From positions 1 through 64,000 of the forward strand of contig JAPOXG010000058.1 of the NCBI GenBank assembly GCA_026707225.1: DNA of 64,000 nt. The letters are read 5' to 3'. The stretch's first letter is position 1; each line of letters begins with the position of its first letter. The position numbers and the translations under genes were made by a program. The notes beneath the pieces are model-generated. The model saw only the letters and a list, made by a program, of their open reading frames with translations. It was not told where the DNA came from and did no database searches. This stretch comes from Chloroflexota bacterium (GTDB lineage Bacteria > Chloroflexota > Anaerolineae > Aggregatilineales > Phototrophicaceae). Below, piece after piece: positions 34,293 to 42,516 of this stretch.

Positions 34293-35711
34293 ATGACAAC
34301 ATTCGATGCCTCGATTTTTCGCAAGTACGATATCCGCGGAATCGCGTCCGGCAACGCGCCGCAGTTGACGCCGGCTGTGGCCCTGTTGGTCGGTAAGGCG
34401 TTGGGCGCCTATTTGCCGCGGCACTTTCAGTCGCAGCGCGTATTTGTTGGCTCGGACAATCGCGTCACCTCGGGTCCGCTCAAAGCCGCCGTCATAGAAG
34501 GCTTGGCGTCCACCGGTTTGCCCGTCACCGATATCGGCGAGGCGCTCACGCCGACCGTTTATTTCGCTTCGGCATCGTATGACGGAATCGGCGCCGGCGT
34601 CATGATCACCGGCAGTCATCTCGACACTCGCTACAACGGGATCAAGATGGCTTATGGCAAGCTGGCACTCGCTGGCGAGCAGATACAGGACTTGCTTGGC
34701 GTCATCCATGATGAAGCCTTTGCGGTAGGTCAGCCGGATATTACTGAAGACTTCGGTATGATTCAGCGGCACATGGCGGCAATACAAAGCAAGGTGACGA
34801 TGGCCAAGTGCATGAAAGTCGTTGTGGACGCTGGCAATGGCTTGTCCGGCGCCTATCTGCCGCCGCTGCTGACCGCGCTGGGTTTGGATGTGGAATGCCT
34901 GTACTGCGAGCCGGACGGGACATTCCCCAACCATTTGCCCAACCCGGAAGATCCCGAGATGACGCGCGATTTGGAAGCCAAAGTTGTCGAGTTGGGCGCC
35001 GATCTGGGGCTGGCTTTCGATGGCGACAGCGACCGCTGCGGCTTCATTGATAATCACGGGCATCATATCGCCGCCGATCGCCTGCTGGCTTTGCTGGCGC
35101 GCGACCTGCTCAGCCGTCACCCCAATACGCCAATCGTTTTCGATGTCAAGGCGTCGCAGGCTTTGCCCGATGAGATTAGCAAATACGGCGGCCTGCCCGT
35201 CATGTGGAAATCGGGCCACAGCTTGATGAAGCAAAAGATGAACGAGATCGGGTCGCTGCTGGGCGGCGAAGTCAGCGGGCATCTCTTCATCGGCGAAGAC
35301 TATTACGGATTCGATGACGCCCCGCTCGTTGCGCTGAAGACGCTGGAAATCATCAGCAATACCGATTTGACCATCGCCGAGATTTTCGCGGAGATTCCCA
35401 AACTGGTGGCGACGCCGGAGATTGTGCTGTCCGCGCCGGACGATCTGAAGTTCAAGATGATCGATGAAATGACGGCAAGCTTGCAGAGCGACTATGAAGT
35501 GGTGACGGTCGACGGGGCGCGCGTGAACTTCGAGCGTGGCTGGGGGCTGGTGCGGGCCAGCAATACGCAGCCGGCCGTCACGCTGCGATTCGAGGCTTAT
35601 ACCCGCCAGCAGATCGCCCAATACATGCGCGTCTTCAAGGCGCAACTGGTCAAATATCCTCAAATCAACCGGGAGCGATTTGAGGAGTTGCTGGTCGAAT
35701 TCAGCGCTTGA
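34293..35711 (+). CDS. Phosphomannomutase/phosphoglucomutase
   Basis: 472 residues, the four-domain alpha-D-phosphohexomutase fold. It interconverts hexose 6- and 1-phosphates for sugar-nucleotide and polysaccharide synthesis. The catalytic serine is S108 in ITGSHLDTRYNGIKM, the metal loop is DGDSDR (243-248), the sugar loop is GEVSGHLFIGED and the phosphate loop lies in RASNTQPAVTLRFE. The residues after the catalytic Ser-His are L-D, not the usual N-P. It follows the Clp terminator and is read with the methyltransferase 28 bases downstream. AlgC/ManB-like; glucose or mannose preference is not fixed by sequence. Confidence 0.88.
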   Translation: MTTFDASIFRKYDIRGIASGNAPQLTPAVALLVGKALGAYLPRHFQSQRVFVGSDNRVTSGPLKAAVIEGLASTGLPVTDIGEALTPTVYFASASYDGIGAGVMITGSHLDTRYNGIKMAYGKLALAGEQIQDLLGVIHDEAFAVGQPDITEDFGMIQRHMAAIQSKVTMAKCMKVVVDAGNGLSGAYLPPLLTALGLDVECLYCEPDGTFPNHLPNPEDPEMTRDLEAKVVELGADLGLAFDGDSDRCGFIDNHGHHIAADRLLALLARDLLSRHPNTPIVFDVKASQALPDEISKYGGLPVMWKSGHSLMKQKMNEIGSLLGGEVSGHLFIGEDYYGFDDAPLVALKTLEIISNTDLTIAEIFAEIPKLVATPEIVLSAPDDLKFKMIDEMTASLQSDYEVVTVDGARVNFERGWGLVRASNTQPAVTLRFEAYTRQQIAQYMRVFKAQLVKYPQINRERFEELLVEFSA

Positions 35712-35738
35712 GCGAGTCAAAGGGCCACAATCTTTACA

Positions 35739-36455
35739 GTGTCTTCGCGGCGAGACTTCTTTCAGGACATCTACCGATATCGAGCCTGCCAGTTTGATCG
35801 TCTAGTGGCGCGCGAAGACAGGCAGGGCAAGCTCTTTGCGGCGCTGCATGACATCCGTCCCCTTGCTGGCTTACGCGTTGTTGAATTCGGCGCGGGAACG
35901 GGTCGCGTCACTCGGCTGCTCTCCGTAATGGTTGATCAGATCTGCGCCTTTGACATTGAAGCGTCAATGCTGAAACAAGCCCACAGCGCTATGCGGGCAA
36001 GCGGCATGACCAATTGGCGCTTGGCGCTGGGCGACAACGGTCGAATGCCGGTTGCCTCGCGTTGCGCTGATCTGGTCATTGAAGGCTGGAGCTTCGCCCA
36101 CGTCGTCGGCTGGCATCCTGAGAATTGGCTTAGGCGAACCGACATGATGCTCGGCGAAATGGAGCGCATCCTGAAGCCGGGCGGCGTCGCCATTCTCATC
36201 GAAACGATGGGTACTGGCAGGCGACGCCCTCTGGCGCCTTCGCCAAAGCTGGCGGCATTGTATGATTACTGGGAACGCGAATGTGGCTTTTCCTACCGTT
36301 GGATCCGCACTGATTTTCAATTCGCTTCGCCGGAAGAAGCCGACGAACTAATGCGCTTTTTCTTCGGCGATGACATGGCGGACGAATGTCTTGACGGAAA
36401 TACAGTGATCGTGCCGGAATGCACCGGCATTTGGTGGAAGCGGTTCGACAGCTGA
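35739..36455 (+). CDS. Class I SAM-dependent methyltransferase
   Basis: 238 residues starting with GTG. The SAM motif is VVEFGAGTGRVTRLL, followed by ICAFDIEASMLKQA and the later ADLVIEGWSFAHVVGWHPENW, all typical of Methyltransf_11. It is 28 bases after the phosphohexomutase and possibly cotranscribed; the convergent small membrane gene ends 16 bases after its stop. The substrate is unknown. No strong ribosome-binding site precedes the GTG. Confidence 0.7.
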   Translation: MSSRRDFFQDIYRYRACQFDRLVAREDRQGKLFAALHDIRPLAGLRVVEFGAGTGRVTRLLSVMVDQICAFDIEASMLKQAHSAMRASGMTNWRLALGDNGRMPVASRCADLVIEGWSFAHVVGWHPENWLRRTDMMLGEMERILKPGGVAILIETMGTGRRRPLAPSPKLAALYDYWERECGFSYRWIRTDFQFASPEEADELMRFFFGDDMADECLDGNTVIVPECTGIWWKRFDS

Positions 36456-36470
36456 TCGATCGTCCGAACT

Positions 36471-36824
36471 TCAAAAGGGCGCCGGCGGCGAAACTGCTTG
36501 CGCCAAATAATTGAAGACGCTGAAGAGCAACAGCAGGACTGCGCCGAACACAGCAAGCAGCGTTCCGTAAATGATTTGACGCCGATCCCAGGCGCGCGTC
36601 CGCGGCGGCGCCGAACCGTCATGACTGCGCCGCAGTTTTCGCTGCCAGGTTCGGTCGCGGTCGACAATCAAAATAATGCCCCAGACGATGAAGGTCAAAC
36701 CAAAAAACGAGCCGAAGCATAATGCCGCTAGCATAAAAGAAGCGCCTGCCATCAACTTGCACGGGACATCCGCACTGCATGCCTGCGCCGAGCCGTCGCG
36801 TTCATACGAATGGTCCGCTGGCAT
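36471..36824 (-). CDS. Small hypothetical membrane protein
   Basis: 117 residues, not recognised. Two hydrophobic segments are visible (about 25-53 and 83-108), joined by a basic loop (RTWQRKLRRSHDG), with short hydrophilic ends. It is divergent from the gene at 36943 and convergent with the methyltransferase. The base composition is like the surroundings and the frame is free of rare features. It could be a false reading frame, but the two-helix pattern argues for a real protein. Confidence 0.5.
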   Translation of the reverse strand: MPADHSYERDGSAQACSADVPCKLMAGASFMLAALCFGSFFGLTFIVWGIILIVDRDRTWQRKLRRSHDGSAPPRTRAWDRRQIIYGTLLAVFGAVLLLLFSVFNYLAQAVSPPAPF

Positions 36825-36852
36825 TTTAGCGCATGGGCTGGGCGCGGCACTA

Positions 36853-36880
36853 TTGCAACATCAATGAATTGGGTTATGAT
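36853..36880 (+). promoter_or_regulatory. Promoter of the 36943-39134 two-gene unit
   Basis: TTGCAA (36853-36858), a 16-base spacer and TATGAT (36875-36880). The transcript would start near 36887. Confidence 0.5.
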
Positions 36881-36942
36881 GTTCGGATAACATGCTCCGT
36901 TTCCGCCTTGTGGATACGCACTTATAGAGAAGCAGATTGCCC

Positions 36943-37614
36943 ATGCTAAACGCGCCGGACGAGGTCCCCAATATCGAGTTTGAGGTGGACAGGGAGCATT
37001 CGGGCGTTCGCATGGTCGGTTGTGTCACCTTCATTGTCGGCGCGCTCGGCAGCTACCTGCTTGTCAGCAGTTTTATCCCACAAGGCGGCTTGATCACGAT
37101 TGGCGCCGCGCTCGTCATTGCGGTGCTGCTAACTTACGGCGCCGATTATCTAACCAAGACCTACTGGCCCAGCAATCGCGGCATCCAGTTCGCGGGCGAC
37201 ATGATCAAGCTGGTCAGCAGGGGAAAAGTTCAAGGCTCCATCGACGCGGCGCGCAACGTCAATTTGCTCATGTGGCATTTTGAAGCGAAGCGACATCCGC
37301 GCGTGCCCAAGGGTTGGTACGTTGTGGCGAACGCGCTGGAACAGGATGGCGAGTATATCGTCACCTATAGCATCGTCTCGCCGGCGGACTTCGCGGCGCT
37401 GCCGCTTTCGCGTCTTTCGCTCCAGTATCAGCGCAAGAAAAAACGCAAGAATGAAGACGGGCGCGACTTGCGCGATGCTGGAAACAACCGCCGCATCGCC
37501 GTAGCGGAGTTTCATCGGGGCGAGCTGGGCGCGGAGATGTCGAAAGAAGATTACTACGCCTATCTGGATTATCTGGCCGACACCTATACCTCCTGGATGC
37601 CGAAGGACAAATGA
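36943..37614 (+). CDS. Hypothetical membrane-anchored protein
   Basis: About 223 residues, not recognised. Two hydrophobic segments at about 25-45 and 50-72 are followed by a soluble domain of about 150 residues containing FEAKRHPRVPKGWYVVANAL and a basic stretch (QRKKKRKNEDGRD), then an acidic, tyrosine-rich end. TTG at 36937 is in frame; the ATG at 36943 with GAGAAG upstream is preferred. The stop overlaps the next gene's ATG (ATGA), so the two are translationally coupled and probably work together at the membrane. Confidence 0.6.
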   Translation: MLNAPDEVPNIEFEVDREHSGVRMVGCVTFIVGALGSYLLVSSFIPQGGLITIGAALVIAVLLTYGADYLTKTYWPSNRGIQFAGDMIKLVSRGKVQGSIDAARNVNLLMWHFEAKRHPRVPKGWYVVANALEQDGEYIVTYSIVSPADFAALPLSRLSLQYQRKKKRKNEDGRDLRDAGNNRRIAVAEFHRGELGAEMSKEDYYAYLDYLADTYTSWMPKDK

Positions 37615-39134
37615 CCGCGCCGGGCAGAATCATTTTCTGCGTCGCTTGCTTGTTGGGGTCCGTCTCTACAATCTACGCGCAAGACACCGTTCTGCGGGTT
37701 GGCAGCAGCGTCGACGGCGAGTTGGCCGCTGGCGAAACCCAGCGCTATTCACTGACAGCGCTCGAATTGTCGCTGCTTTCCTTCCGCGTAGAAGCGCTGA
37801 GCGGCGGGCTTGACCCGCTGTTGGAGATCTTCGATCAGGAGGGAAGGCTCGTTGTTTCCAATGATGATTACGATTATCCGATCGAGCGAGACGCGGCGAT
37901 ACAAGCCTTTGTCATTCCGCGCACTTCAACCTATACGATCGCGGTGCGCGCCTTTGGCGACAGCGCCGGCGCCTATCGGCTGCATGTGCTGCCCGGTTAC
38001 GATCGCCTGATAATGCGCGAGGCGCCGGTCGATAGCGCGAATTGGGAAGTCGTTTACAGCGACACGGTGCTTAGCGTTTCCGATTCCAGCGCCTTTGCCC
38101 TGGAGATGCGGGGGCTGGCGCAGTCAGCCGGCTTGGTCGGCTTGCATCTTCCGATCGAAGATGAGTTGTACTTCGAGATCGCTTTCGGGCAGGTGAGTTC
38201 GCCGGCTGTATGGCAGGTCGGTCTGCTTTTTCGCTATCTGTCGCCGACACAGTTCCATCGACTGCTGCTGAGCAAACGTGGCTTTTGGCGCGTGGATCGC
38301 GTGGACGGCGCGGAAATAACCCCCTTGCGGAATTGGACTGCCCATCCGGCGATCCGCCCGGGCGAGGGGGATTTCCGGCTGGGCGCACTGGTCAGCGGCG
38401 GGCACGTTGACGTTGTCTACAATGGTCAGGTCGTGGGCTCGGCTTGGGACCGGGCGCCGCAGAGACCCGGCAGCTTGGGCGTCGCCCTGATCACGGATGA
38501 GCGAATCGGTGGCGCCGTGTCATTCGTCGTGGCGGAGACCCTGGTGACTGCGCCGACCCGCGTTGGCGAGCGCTTGATCTTCCCCCCGCGTTTGGTGACC
38601 AGGGGATACTACGCCATGGCGAATGCGCTGGCCAGACAGCAGCTCGTTCCGGTCGGCGGCGAAATCAAGCTGGCTGTGCCGGAAAGTTCGGTCGCGCGCG
38701 CGCGTTCCGGCATATCGCGCTTGCCAATCGCCTCCAACTTCAGCTTCGCGCAGTTTGCGCTGGGCGCGTCGCTGACGCTCGATGCGCGCTCGGCACAGAA
38801 CGGCGGCTGCGGATTGTATTTCCATTACAACGATGATGACAACTACACTTTAGCCTATGTCACCAGCCACGGCGACTTCGGGGTTTCTCGCCGCACAGCC
38901 GCTGGATTCGAGCCCGGCATATATGGGAATCAGGGCCTGGCTGATGGAGAAGAGCATGACATGCTGGTCATCGTGGGGGACGAAACCATTCACTATTACC
39001 TCGACGAGCGATATGTCGGCAGCCTCGACAGCATTCCACGGATCGGCGGCGTCGGCATTTCGGCGGTGAATTACGATGAGGTGAGAACCGGCTGCTTGTT
39101 CAAGGATCTTTGGCTGCTGAGTCTGGATGACTGA
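37611..39134 (+). CDS. Secreted protein with PPC domain and LamG-like regions
   Basis: 507 residues with a signal peptide (about 1-24, cleavage near IYAQ). Residues about 28-125 look like a bacterial pre-peptidase C-terminal (PPC) beta-sandwich: GELAAGETQRYSLTA, DPLLEIFDQEGRL, SNDDYDYP, YTIAVRAFGDSAGAYRLHV. The rest contains two beta-rich jelly-roll-like segments (about 140-300 and 340-505), the second with LYFHYNDDDNYTLAYVTS. No protease or other catalytic residues are evident, so it looks like an extracellular binding protein. It is coupled to the membrane protein before it and followed by a GC-rich hairpin. Confidence 0.65.
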   Translation: MTAPGRIIFCVACLLGSVSTIYAQDTVLRVGSSVDGELAAGETQRYSLTALELSLLSFRVEALSGGLDPLLEIFDQEGRLVVSNDDYDYPIERDAAIQAFVIPRTSTYTIAVRAFGDSAGAYRLHVLPGYDRLIMREAPVDSANWEVVYSDTVLSVSDSSAFALEMRGLAQSAGLVGLHLPIEDELYFEIAFGQVSSPAVWQVGLLFRYLSPTQFHRLLLSKRGFWRVDRVDGAEITPLRNWTAHPAIRPGEGDFRLGALVSGGHVDVVYNGQVVGSAWDRAPQRPGSLGVALITDERIGGAVSFVVAETLVTAPTRVGERLIFPPRLVTRGYYAMANALARQQLVPVGGEIKLAVPESSVARARSGISRLPIASNFSFAQFALGASLTLDARSAQNGGCGLYFHYNDDDNYTLAYVTSHGDFGVSRRTAAGFEPGIYGNQGLADGEEHDMLVIVGDETIHYYLDERYVGSLDSIPRIGGVGISAVNYDEVRTGCLFKDLWLLSLDD

Positions 39135-39165
39135 TCACCCGCGCCCAGGAAACTTGGAAAACAAC

Positions 39166-39186
39166 GGGCGACCCTATGAGTCGCCC
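39166..39186 (+). terminator. GC-rich hairpin after the PPC-domain gene
   Basis: GGGCGAC (39166-39172) and GTCGCCC (39180-39186) with a 7-base loop lie 32 bases after the stop. The T-run is poor, so termination may be weak. Confidence 0.45.
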
Positions 39187-39216
39187 CTTCAATGTCGACA
39201 ACGGCGAGGTGGAAAC

Positions 39217-39243
39217 AAAAAGGGCGAGTCCGCCGACCCGCCC
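39217..39243 (-). terminator. Intrinsic terminator of the glycoside hydrolase-like gene
   Basis: On the minus strand GGGCGGGTC and GACTCGCCC (one G-T pair) form a 9-pair stem with a 4-base loop, followed by TTTTTG. This is 28 bases after the gene's stop codon. Confidence 0.8.
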
Positions 39244-39270
39244 CAAAGAAACGTGATAGATTGGAAACCG

Positions 39271-40740
39271 CTAGCCTCTCATCGCTTGGCCCAAGGTGGC
39301 GCAAGCCGGGCAGCCGCCGCCGGGCCGAATGATCGCATAGCCCGCCTGCGGATCGGCGCCCCAGTGTGTGAAATCGACGTTCCAGACGATCATCAGTCGC
39401 ACGCGACCTGAATTGCGTGATAGACGCGTGGCGTCAGCCAGCCATTGCGCCTGCTGAGCAACGGAAACATTGCTCGCCCAGCCGAAGTGACTTGGAATCG
39501 GGCCCGGCATGCCGTCACCGCTAAGGTAACCCAATTCCGTCCAGCAGACCTTGGTATTGGGGAAGTATTGCAGGCCGCGGTTCAGCATGGAGTGGAAGAA
39601 ATAAGTTGGATAGTGGCCGCGCGGGTCGCCGCCGCTCTGTGACGGGCTTAGCACGCCCTCGTTGTAATGCAAGCCAAGGCAATCCATATATTGCGCGCCG
39701 CCAGCTTGCGCCATTTGCTGCATGAAGACATCGTCGTTGCAGCCATTGGCAGTGCAGCCAGCTGCGCCGAAGTATCCGGTCGGGGCGGGCGCGCCGCTAA
39801 TGACGATTGTATTCGGGTTGGCGGCTTTGATTGCGTTGTATGCGGCAGCGAGCAGCTGGACATATTTTCCACCGTTGACTTGCCCAAGCGGCCATTCCCG
39901 GTCGATATTTGGCTCGTTCCAAACCTCAATGGCGTCAGCGCCTTGACTCGCCAGGAAGCCGACGTACTGCGCAAACTCGGCGACATAGCCGTTGAAGTTG
40001 TCTCGCAACCTGTCTTTGCTGCCGAGGGCGCCAAGGAGCACCTTAAACCCTTGCGGACGCGCGGCGGCAATGATGCCTGCCCCGTCGGAAATGCCGTGCG
40101 TCACTTGCTTCTTGACCCAGGTCATGCCCGCCTGCCTCATGGCATTGACCGCCCCGCCACCAAAGCCGGCGATATGGCCTCCCAGTTCAAACCCGCCGAC
40201 ATTCGCTGTGCTGGCGATCGGCGCGACCGCAACCGTTTGGCTCTCGGCCGGTTGCTCCGCCGATACCGCAGCCGCTTCCGCCGCGGGAGCGGGCTCCGGC
40301 GGAGGGACTGGCGTCGGTTCCGGCGCATACTGAGGCGGGATGAGGACTTCGTCGCATACCACCGAGTGAGCCAGGTCATAACTGACGCGGGCCTGATATT
40401 CTTTGCCGGAGGAATCTAAGAAGTTATAGGTCCAGCCAAACAGAATGGTCGCGCGTTTGCGCGCATAGGGTATCCTGGAGGCGCAGCTGTCAATGCCGAA
40501 AGCGCCATACAGCTGTACGCTCGCCGCGCTGGTCCAATTGTCTTCGTAAAAGCGCCAGCGAACGAGCCGCAGCGGCTCGCCACGCTCTTCTTCGACGATT
40601 TCTCTGGCGACGGCCAGACCCTGCATGACCGGGCTGTCTTGTGTGAGCGCCGACGAGGCGACTAAGAGCAGAGCCATCAAAAGCAAAAGCATTGTCAATA
40701 TTCGACTGGGATTCACCCCAGCGTCTTGGAGCCGCATCAT
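39271..40740 (-). CDS. Secreted glycoside hydrolase-like protein (TIM-barrel, clan A)
   Basis: 489 residues. An N-terminal signal or anchor helix (about 13-32) precedes a beta-rich N-terminal domain (about 35-135) and a Pro/Glu/Ala-rich linker (about 138-170). A (beta/alpha)8 domain (about 180-487) follows. It carries the clan GH-A acid/base motif WNEPN (E276) and a matching late glutamate in WTELGYL (E402), as in GH39/GH5-like enzymes. It is probably displayed on the cell surface. Natural glycan target unknown. It has its own intrinsic terminator. GAGG lies just before the ATG. Confidence 0.75.
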   Translation of the reverse strand: MMRLQDAGVNPSRILTMLLLLMALLLVASSALTQDSPVMQGLAVAREIVEEERGEPLRLVRWRFYEDNWTSAASVQLYGAFGIDSCASRIPYARKRATILFGWTYNFLDSSGKEYQARVSYDLAHSVVCDEVLIPPQYAPEPTPVPPPEPAPAAEAAAVSAEQPAESQTVAVAPIASTANVGGFELGGHIAGFGGGAVNAMRQAGMTWVKKQVTHGISDGAGIIAAARPQGFKVLLGALGSKDRLRDNFNGYVAEFAQYVGFLASQGADAIEVWNEPNIDREWPLGQVNGGKYVQLLAAAYNAIKAANPNTIVISGAPAPTGYFGAAGCTANGCNDDVFMQQMAQAGGAQYMDCLGLHYNEGVLSPSQSGGDPRGHYPTYFFHSMLNRGLQYFPNTKVCWTELGYLSGDGMPGPIPSHFGWASNVSVAQQAQWLADATRLSRNSGRVRLMIVWNVDFTHWGADPQAGYAIIRPGGGCPACATLGQAMRG

Positions 40741-40853
40741 TTGCCTCTTTTATCTAAACGCGAACATGCTGAAAGCATAACGAATATAACCTAAATTACC
40801 ATAGCTCGCTTCTCGGCGTTGGCAATTCGTCGGCTAACATTGTTGCGACAGCG

Positions 40854-42449
40854 CTATGCTGATGCAGACGCCTCGTCGCGCGGCAGCGTGAAGTAAAATG
40901 TCGAGCCGCTGCCGACCTGGCTCTTCACCGAGATTTCGCCGCCATGCGCGTCGACGATCGCTTTGACCAGGTATAGACCGAGTCCCGTGCCCTGAGTTCG
41001 GCTGGTCAGCTTGTCATCGACGCGGTAAAAGCGCTCAAATACGTTCTCGATCTGGTCTTTCGGGATGCCAGCGCCTTCATCGCGCACAAAGACGGTCACG
41101 CTCTTTTCGGTGAAGCGCCCGCCAACGGTAATGGTGGAGTCGTCGGGCGAGTACTTGATGGCATTGGTCAACAGATTCTCAATAACCTGCCGCAAGCGCA
41201 TTTCATCAGCGGGAATCACGGGGAAGTTGTCGGAGAAGCTGAGCACGATTCGATGATTGGTTTGGCTCTCCAGCCGGGTGACAGAACGCGCGGCGACGGA
41301 CCGGAGATCGGTATCGGCTAGGTTCAGTCGCAGCTCGCGCGCCGCTTGGATCTTGCTTGCGGTCAGCAAGTCTTCGACCAGGTCGGTCAGTCGGTCTGCT
41401 TCATCTTCGATAATCGCCAGGTTCTCGCGGATGACGCTGCTGTCCCACTCTACATCGTCGCGGCCAAGGGTGCTGGCGTATCCTTTGATGATGGCGATCG
41501 GCGTGCGCAGCTCGTGATGCACGGTGGAGACGAAGACGGATTGCATCTCCTGCGCTTTGCGGAAGTTCGTGATATCGCGAACGTTCGCGATGATGCTTTC
41601 CAGGCGTCCATCGGCGGTCAGAAGCGGGGCATAGGTGATCCCGATGCTGATCATCATGCCATCGCGCCGCAGCAGATCGCCTTCGACGGTGATGGAATCG
41701 GCGCGCTCGTCCACTGAAATTGCTTGAGCCCATCCGGCTTCCAGCGCATCTTCAATATCTGGACCCTCCAAAGTATTCCAAACGATGACATCGCCTTTGG
41801 GGCGCTCAATTGCATCCTGCTGGCGCCAGCCGGTCATTCGCTCGAAAGCAAGGTTCACCTGCTGGATCGTGAGATCGGGACTCAGAATGAAGACGCCGTC
41901 GCCGCTGTTGTTAAGGATCGCTTCCAACCGTTGACGCTCCTGGTTGATTTCGCCATAAAGCTGCGCGTTGTTGACGGCGATGGCGGCTTGATCGGCGAAG
42001 CTCTGCAGCGTGTTCAGATCCTCTGGCGTGATGCTGGTCTGATACGAGCGAAAGACGATTAGCAATCCCAGGGGATTCTGGGCGAAGACCAGCGGCATGG
42101 CGATCGACTGCGCGAGGCGCGGATCAATGGCATCAGCCATTTCACGCAGTTTGCGATTCAGAAATTCGCGGCTGAAACCGCCAGCCTCTTGCGGGTTCAT
42201 CAGTTCTTGCAGCTTGTCATTGAGCTGCGGCACATCGCCGGCCGCGATGCCACTGTATGCGCGCACCGAGAAAAAGCCGTCATGTTTGTCGCTTAGGGCG
42301 ACGACGCCGACGCGACCAGCCAGCATGACAAGCGAGGCATGCAGTACGCGCCGCAGCACTTCGCCAAGATCTAGCTGAGCGGTGATGGCGCGGGTAATCT
42401 CCAGCAGAAAGTCGCGCTGCTGCGTTCGAAGGTCAGGTCGCATCAACAT
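40854..42449 (-). CDS. GAF-PAS sensor histidine kinase
   Basis: 531 residues, with no membrane segment, so cytoplasmic. The GAF domain is at about 21-165, the PAS at about 172-300 (ILNNSGDGVFILSPDLTIQQV), and the HisKA at about 301-370 with the phospho-histidine H312 in HELRTP. The HATPase_c domain (about 415-525) has the N box NLLTNAIKYSP, DEGAGIP and GTGLGLYLVKAI. It senses an internal signal through GAF/PAS; no response regulator is adjacent. The nearest regulator (28618) lacks the acceptor Asp. The -10 box lies seven bases before the ATG, suggesting a leaderless transcript. Confidence 0.93.
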   Translation of the reverse strand: MLMRPDLRTQQRDFLLEITRAITAQLDLGEVLRRVLHASLVMLAGRVGVVALSDKHDGFFSVRAYSGIAAGDVPQLNDKLQELMNPQEAGGFSREFLNRKLREMADAIDPRLAQSIAMPLVFAQNPLGLLIVFRSYQTSITPEDLNTLQSFADQAAIAVNNAQLYGEINQERQRLEAILNNSGDGVFILSPDLTIQQVNLAFERMTGWRQQDAIERPKGDVIVWNTLEGPDIEDALEAGWAQAISVDERADSITVEGDLLRRDGMMISIGITYAPLLTADGRLESIIANVRDITNFRKAQEMQSVFVSTVHHELRTPIAIIKGYASTLGRDDVEWDSSVIRENLAIIEDEADRLTDLVEDLLTASKIQAARELRLNLADTDLRSVAARSVTRLESQTNHRIVLSFSDNFPVIPADEMRLRQVIENLLTNAIKYSPDDSTITVGGRFTEKSVTVFVRDEGAGIPKDQIENVFERFYRVDDKLTSRTQGTGLGLYLVKAIVDAHGGEISVKSQVGSGSTFYFTLPRDEASASA

Positions 42450-42455
42450 GATTTG

Positions 42456-42464
42456 ATTGTATCA
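42456..42464 (-). promoter_or_regulatory. Extended -10 promoter of the histidine kinase
   Basis: On the minus strand TGATACAAT, an extended -10 box, ends seven bases before the kinase ATG at 42449. The transcript would start at or next to the A of the start codon. No -35 is seen, as is usual for extended -10 promoters. Confidence 0.5.
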
Positions 42465-42516
42465 CGCCAGCGCATAGGCATGATTGCCGCGGGGTGGACC
42501 TGTTCCCGCATTCAGC

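Noticed and set aside
33546..35720. 724-residue open frame on the minus strand
   Set aside because: It lies antisense to the Clp-type ATPase and the phosphohexomutase, both with clear motifs. The translation is low in motifs and rich in Gln, Arg and His, as expected of a shadow frame in GC-rich DNA.
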